Shown here one piece after another: positions 58,740 through 64,000 of a stretch of 64,000 nucleotides of DNA. The notes below the pieces were generated by a model that made no database searches, had not been told where the DNA came from, and worked only from the letters and a program-made list of their open reading frames with translations. The translations under genes were made by a program, and so were the position numbers. Source of the stretch: Tupaia tana (lineage: Eukaryota; Chordata; Mammalia; Scandentia; Tupaiidae); contig JAKSZU010000027.1 of the NCBI GenBank assembly GCA_026018925.1, positions 5,322,198-5,386,197 of the forward strand, written 5' to 3'. How positions within the stretch are numbered: the first letter of the stretch is position 1; each line of letters begins with the position of its first letter.

Positions 58740-58850
58740 ATGTGCAACTGCGACCTTTGAAGGCAGAGGCTGTGAATTACTTACCCCCACGTCCCCACTG
58801 CCCGGAGCGTCGAGTCTCAAACAGTGTTCATTAGGTGGGAGTTTCTTAGT
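58740..58850 (+). repeat. L2 3' end, sense
   Basis: TTGAAGGCAGAGGCTGTGAA, CCCACTGCCCGGAGCGTCG and ACAGTGTTCATTAGG match the L2 terminus. Confidence 0.5.
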
Positions 58851-59220
58851 AACTGTTGGCTGTAGGGAATTAAAATGGATTATTAGAGGCACCTATGGAT
58901 ACATTGCAGGGTGTCTGGATTTCTGGTTTTTAAAAATATGCTTATGACCCCAAGCATCTTTCTTCAAGGATCATTTTCTCTTAATATGCTTTAGAAAGTA
59001 GATATTTGTCTCTCATCTTCTTGAGGCACATTTCAACAAAACTGAGCTGTTTTGCCCAATGGCTGCTCCAGGCTGCTCCTGTGACCTCAGAAAAAGAATG
59101 GGGATGAGGCCACCCTTTCTTTCTGACCAGGCCTGTGATTCCAATAATCCAGTCCAAGCCTGGTGAAGTAGAGCAGGGTGCACTTCAGGTTTAGGATGTC
59201 TAATAAGACTTACCATGAAG

Positions 59221-59411
59221 GGGGGCCAGCAGGTGGCATGGTGGTAAAGGCACTGTACTGGATGCTCCCACGTGGCCGACAACGGTTCGAGTCCTGGACC
59301 TGGTGGCTTGCTTTCTCACTCCCCCTGTCCCCGCCTTTCTGTGTCTCTCTCTGGTCAAATTAAAATAAATGAATAAGTAAGTAAAATAAAATAAATAAAT
59401 TTAAAAAAAAA
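59221..59411 (+). mobile_element. tRNA-derived SINE, short form
   Basis: GGGGCCAGCAGGTGGCATGG, GACAACGGTTCGAGTCCTGG, GTGGCTTGCTTTCTCACTCC and CTCTGGTCAAATTAAAATAA, (AAAT)n tail. TSD GACTTACCATGAAG / GACTCCCCATGAAG at 59207-59220 and 59412-59425. Confidence 0.93.
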
Positions 59412-59897
59412 GACTCCCCATGAAGGAAGACGTGCTCAAATCAGAATGGCAAATACAACTGTGAGCCGAGTTCAAAGGAAAGTCAAAAGCAGGGAATCCT
59501 TCCCCAGACAGAAGCCCAGTCCCCGTCTCGCCTACGTTTTGAAGTCTGTCTTCTGTCTACTCTACCTAAAGGCAGCCCCTTCTTTCATAATGCCCTGAAG
59601 GAATACCTCCATCCTCTGTAGGGGAATCTTATTCTCTCCCCGCTGCAGTTGTTTTCCCATGAGGATCTGACCTCTCTCAAGCAAAAGTGTGGGGAAAGTG
59701 TGGGACACAGCATCTCCAGCATAGCTCACCCCAAAAGGGAAAGGAATTCACTCCCAAATACCCCCATAGAGGGAACCGAAAGTATCGACTACCTCTGTGT
59801 GACCCCTTTTCTAATCTCTGCGCCAGTGCGATGTGAACTGATAAGCCCATCAGTCTGTGTTCTTCTGGGTTTCTTTAGGCAACAGATGGAAAACAGA

Positions 59898-59906
59898 CAC
59901 ACACAT

Positions 59907-59941
<35 letters not shown>
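59898..59941. repeat. (CA)n microsatellite
   Basis: CA dinucleotide run with one TG interruption. Confidence 0.95.
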
Positions 59942-59942
<1 letters not shown>

Positions 59943-60044
59943 CTACGTGCACAGACTCTGTAAATAAAGAATAAATGCTGGAGGAAGAATAGTCTTTTAA
60001 AAAGTTAATATAATAATAAGAAGAAGGATGATAGCTAACATTCT

Positions 60045-60290
60045 TTTTTTATTTGATTTTTTTTAGAGGTTTTTGCTGTAGGGCATGTGCGCTCACCAGA
60101 AAGACAAAGACAGAGAAATAGAAAACAAGAAATCATCCCCCCAGGGAGGATGGCCATGCTGTAATCCCTTCTCCTCCATTCTCCTCTAGGGATCTTGGGC
60201 ACACACACACTCCCAGTGTGAGTTTAAGCCACTGGGTCTGGGACTCGAACTGCAGTCGACTACATGGGAGTCCATTGACATAGCCATTAT
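60045..60290 (-). mobile_element. tRNA-derived SINE, long form, slightly 5'-truncated
   Basis: TTTTTGCTGTAGGGCATGTG to CATAGCCATTAT. The SINE lacks the complement of GGGACCAGCAG. The flanking GCTAACATT (60034-60042 and 60291-60299) acts as TSD and overlaps what would be the SINE head. Confidence 0.88.
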
Positions 60291-60296
60291 GCTAAC

Positions 60297-60425
60297 ATTT
60301 ATAAAACACTATGTGTTAGGAGTTGTTTCACTTAACTTTTATGTGAGCCCATTTAATCCCAGAACAATTTGAAGTTAGAATTCTTACTGCTATTATAGTT
60401 CAGGTGAATAAACCAATACAGGGAA
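60297..60425 (-). repeat. MIR SINE fragment, antisense
   Basis: ACATTTATAAAACACTATGTG, GAGCCCATTTAATCCCAG and TTCAGGTGAATAAACC fit inverted MIR with a SINE inserted at its edge. Confidence 0.5.
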
Positions 60426-61599
60426 AGAATCAGGTGTTTTTTTTAGTTTAGTAGTTATTAAGAAGATAAATCGTTTCAGATAAGTATAAGATATAAATTT
60501 CTCTATTAAAATGGGGATAGTAGTATTTTACATGTTTATGTTCAGGAGCTACCAAGTGTCATTTCTTATCCTTCTTTTAGGTAGGCAAGGTCTAACTATA
60601 CACCAGAAATGATGGCGAGTAATATGCCTCTTTAAAAAGCAACTCCATCTACTTTGCTCTATTTCTCTCTTTTTAGAACGTCTTCCGTCAATTAGAAAGT
60701 ATGGTGCATTTTCCCAAGGTATCTTTGATATAACGTGTGCCTTTCTACACTGACATCTGTAGCCATGGTCTTCTTTTCCTACATAAGCAACACTATCCTG
60801 CACTAGGAGCCATCTCTCCTTCCTTTTCCTCTCCCTATGAACTCGGCGTCATGCTGTTTCAGTGGCAGTTATCAGCAATAAAACCATCACCAGGCTTGTT
60901 CTACTGTCCTCACGGTCTCCCTTTGTTCTCCCCCCTTCCATAGCTGTGTTTACAACTGTCAGAGCAAATAACAATTACACGCATTCTGTCACTCTTCTCC
61001 TTCCTCATTTAGTTTTACTGCTACGGTCGAATATGCTTAATGATCGCGAAAGCTTATCCAAAAGCTTCTTTTACATGTTTTGGTTGTCTGAAGCTCGTTC
61101 TCTGAGCTGCTTCAGCAGAAGTCAGGTGAACCATTTTTCCTGAACTCTTGCACGTTAGTAGGACTGTGGCTTTTAGATTCGTAGGTTAATGTGACAAAAA
61201 TGGACCTTTGGCTCACTTGTAAGTTTTGCTCACTTTTACATCTCAACTCTGTTATTCCCTTGCGTACTGACCAAGAGTGTTTTAGCCTAAAACATGTTGC
61301 TAATTTGTCTTCTCCTGGTGTCCAGGGAATTTTTTTTCCTTTCCTTTCCTTTATTTGACCTTCTAGCCTTTTCTTCTTCTCTTTAGCAGTGTTACTACTA
61401 TATAGTTTTACTACTGTGTATCTTGTCATCGAAAACCGGTAAGGGAGCATTTAATGTAAAGGACCAGATAATAATTGCTGATGTTTTTAGGCCCTCCAGT
61501 CTATGCTGCAAGTACTCAACTCTGTCATTGTATTGCAAAAGTTCTACTAAAAATATGTTACGCCTGAGTGTGCCTGTTTTCCAATAAATATTTACTTAG

Positions 61600-61745
61600 T
61601 TTTAAATTTTCAATTATTTATTTTTATAATTTCTTGTTCATATTTATTTGTATATATTGGCGGTGTACAATATGGATTCTCCAGGCATGCATGCAGTGTG
61701 TGATAATCATTACCAATTTTTTTTATAGAGTATACTAGATTTTAC
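61600..61745 (+). mobile_element. L1 3' UTR fragment
   Basis: CATATTTATTTGTATATATTG, GCGGTGTACAATATGG, CATGCATGCAGTGTGTGATA and ATCATTACCAA resemble the 3' UTR shared by mid-age mammalian L1s. Confidence 0.5.
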
Positions 61746-61849
61746 TTACAAGCCATTGTTTACTGAAAGAGAATAGTTTGGGTCAAATTTTTCCTTATAC
61801 ATGATATGCTCTTCAGTATTTAGGCTTAAGTTCTTTTTGTTTGGAAAAT

Positions 61850-62106
61850 TTTTTTTTTTTTTTGTCGAGGTTTTTGCCTTTGGGTGCACGTGCTCACTGG
61901 AGAGATATAGATAGAGACGGTAAAAGGGAAAGTGAGAAATCATCCCCCCAGGGAGGATGGCCATGGCCCAATCCCTTCTCCTCCGATCTCCTCTCAGAAT
62001 CTTGGACATGCAGCACTCTCACCTGGTGTGATTTTCAAGCCACTAGGGCCATGACTCGAACTACGATTGGCCATGTGTGAGTCTAGCAGTGTTAACTGCT
62101 GGTCCC
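61850..62106 (-). mobile_element. tRNA-derived SINE, long form
   Basis: T-tail, GCCTTTGGGTGCACGTGCTC to GCAGTGTTAACTGCTGGTCCC. AAGTTCTTTTT and AAGTTCTGTTT flank it as a probable TSD. Confidence 0.87.
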
Positions 62107-62412
62107 AGAAAAGTTCTGTTTAATTTATTATTTTTGTACTATTCCATTGCTGTTTTTTCCCTTTAAATTCATTTTTATATATGTGTTGGATCTTCTTTGC
62201 CCATCCTCTGCAGTAACCAATTTTTAAATGATTTCTTTTTGCTTTTTCAATTTTTTGTCTGGTACAAAATTGTTATTTCATTTGCTTTGAGAATATTCAT
62301 TTATATTTGTGTTTCTTCTATGTTTTCACTCTTCAGTTTTTATTTGTAGACTTTCCTGAGTGTAATTAGTTCATAGTATTTATATAATTCTTCTGCTTAA
62401 TGCATTCATTTG

Positions 62413-62680
62413 TTAGGGCCACCATCAACTGAATGAGTTGAAAAACAAAATTGTTTTTCTCGCCCTTCTGAGGGCTAGAAGTATTAAATCGAGGTGACCG
62501 AGGGTGATTTCCTCTCAGCGTCCTCTCTTTGTCTTACAGATGACCATCTTCTCCTCCTGTGTCTTCATGTTCTACTCTGTGTGTGTGTGTCTGTGTCCCA
62601 GTCTCTTCTTCTATCAGGGTGCTAGTCACATCAGGCTCCAACTGCACGACCTCATTTAAAATTAATTACCTCCTAAAGTA
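62413..62680 (-). mobile_element. MaLR LTR fragment (MLT1/MST type), antisense
   Basis: TTGTTAGGGCCACCATCAAC, CTTCTGAGGGCTAGAAGT, GACCATCTTCTCCTCCTGTG, TCTTCATG and AACTGCACGACCTCATTTAA. The far end of the LTR is missing. Confidence 0.7.
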
Positions 62681-62689
62681 ACTTACCTC

Positions 62690-62870
62690 CTTCTTTTGAT
62701 TTTTCTTATTTAAATTTATCGATATACATTCATTTACTGTACATCATTACAGCATTCAAAATGAGATTTTCCATCCAGAATACACTGTATATGGGCTCAA
62801 TCAAGCATATCAACATACATGTCATCATCAACAAATAATTTTCCATTTCTTGTTTCCTGTATATTTTGCT
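62690..62870 (-). mobile_element. Probable antisense L1-like 3' end, diverged (family C)
   Basis: TTCTTATTTAAATTTATCG, CATTTACTGTACATCATTAC and GATTTTCCATCCAG parallel the opening of the copies at 7470 and 57241. It lies directly after the MLT1 fragment. Confidence 0.45.
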
Positions 62871-62974
62871 CCCCCCCCCCACCCTCCCGCTTCATAAGAA
62901 GAGCACCAAGGAGTATGCAGTTGTGTTTTACAACCTTCACGTCTAGATTTGCAGAAACACATCTGTTGAGAGTG

Positions 62975-63005
62975 TGTGTGTGTGAGAGAGAGTCTGTGTG
63001 TAAGC
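62975..63005. repeat. GT/GA-rich simple repeat
   Basis: TGTGTGTGTGTGAGAGAGAG followed by TCTGTGTG. Confidence 0.85.
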
Positions 63006-63388
63006 ATAGCAAGAGACAAGAGAGCATTCACTAAAACGTGTATAAATTTGCAGCTTCCGCGATCTGTAGGGCCACCAAGTAGGTCCTGTGTTTCCTGCAG
63101 TGAAGTGTTCTAGAGAACCGTGGGTCTAATGTCCGTTCCTGCTCTCCATTGCTTTCCTCCATCTTCTTCCTCTGAGGCCTTCCTTTGCATGTCTTCACTA
63201 GAAAGCATGTGCTGTTCTTTCTGTTTTGGTTGAAGATTGTATGACGCTTCTGCAGTATGTCTTCTCAGTCTTGATAGATTAGTATTTTATGCTTCCTTTT
63301 TATGACTTTTGCATTCAAGAGGGGGACCTCAGAAATGTAAATATAGTAAACAACTTCAAAATGATTGTAGCAGAAAAACAAAAGGCTT

Positions 63389-63630
63389 GGGACCAACAGA
63401 TGGCATAAAGGTTACGTTGCTGGACTCCCATGTAGTCGACTGTGGTTTGAGTCCTGGACCCGATGGCTTAAAACTCATGCCAGGCACATGTGCATGCATG
63501 CTCAAAATCCAGAGGGAGAATGGAGGAGAAGAGATTGTGGTGTGGCCATCCTCCTGAGGGGTGATTTCTTGCTTTCTATCTCTCTGTCTTTCTGGTGAGT
63601 GCATGCCCTATAGCAAAAATCTCTTTCTGA
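63389..63630 (+). mobile_element. tRNA-derived SINE, long form
   Basis: GGGACCAACAGATGGCATAA, GGTTTGAGTCCTGGACCCG, GCATGCCCTATAGCAAAAAT and an A-rich tail. Flanks AAACAAAAGGCTTG / AAAAGCAAAGGGCTCA look like a diverged TSD. Confidence 0.9.
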
Positions 63631-64000
63631 AAAAAGAAAACAGAAAAAAGAAAAAGAAAAGCAAAGGGCTCAGAAAGGATATGCATTGATGGTCACACCA
63701 CAGACATACAAAGAGCTCTCCCTGCAGTCCATCTGCTGGCTTGTTCATCTTCCAGCTTTGAACTTATAGGCTGCTTCCCTGGTTTACTGCTCATACATCT
63801 GAATGAGCCCTCTGAGAGGGCCTCTCCTTTCTCTATGGCCATGGCGAAGGTCGTGGTATGTAATCTATGAGCAGGGATTTTACCTCAGTCTGGCTATTGA
63901 AGGGCTCTGTGCTCACCTGCGCTCTCCAGTCAGGACGATCAGAAGAGTGCGAGGCAAGTGGTGTGGAGATCAGGTCTCCAGGCCTTCATCAGGGACTGCC

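Overview
This window is nuclear DNA from a placental mammal. It holds ancient mammalian repeats (MIR, L2, MaLR/MLT1-type LTRs, old L1 3' ends), microsatellites, no operon-like gene packing, and one spliced exon. That exon (55485-55718, + strand) encodes part of the N-terminal PAS (eag) domain of the voltage-gated potassium channel KCNH8 (ELK1/Kv12.1). From my knowledge of the human protein it corresponds to exon 2, and both flanking introns are phase 1. Everything upstream (1-55484) reads best as intron 1 and everything downstream (55719-64000) as intron 2. I found neither exon 1 nor exon 3, and no second gene.

The non-coding part is dominated by one tRNA-derived SINE superfamily, with about 45 copies on both strands. 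It occurs as a long form (about 260 bp: tRNA-like head, unique body, CT-rich stretch, 3' end CCCTATAGCAAAAA plus A-tail) and a short form (about 130-180 bp: the same head joined directly to a CT repeat and a tail GGTCAAATTAAAATAAAT). Several long copies (near 1066, 10255, 41651, 47448 and 53244) are almost identical and keep their CpGs, so the family was active recently. No Alu, B1 or other 7SL-type SINE is visible, which argues against simian primates and rodents. A colugo (Dermoptera), whose lineage is known for tRNA-derived CYN SINEs, is my best guess from memory, but it is unproven.

Layout: 1-5 kb SINEs, an L2 and a MIR; 5.1-7.3 kb mostly unique AT-rich intron; 7.3-13.5 kb a dense SINE cluster with one small DNA transposon; 13.2-14.6 kb an antisense L2; 15-26.9 kb mostly unique or old-repeat DNA with possible conserved blocks; 27-35.9 kb SINEs, MITE, L2 and MLT1; 36.6-39.5 kb an L1 3' end and unique DNA; 39.6-45.5 kb SINEs, some nested, and a mariner-like MITE broken by an L1-like insertion; 46-49.3 kb L2 fragments and SINEs; 50.2-50.9 kb a probable solo retroviral LTR; 51.6 kb a half-tRNA-Lys retroposon; 53-54.9 kb nested SINEs; 55.5 kb the KCNH8 exon; 56.7-64 kb intron 2 with MLT1, L1 and SINE copies.

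I see no undescribed biological system. The most informative signals are mobile-element ones: the two SINE architectures and a mosaic between them, TA-flanked MITEs, nested insertions with readable target-site duplications (TSDs), and a tailless half-tRNA insertion. Repeat calls rest on remembered consensus sequences, not on a database search.
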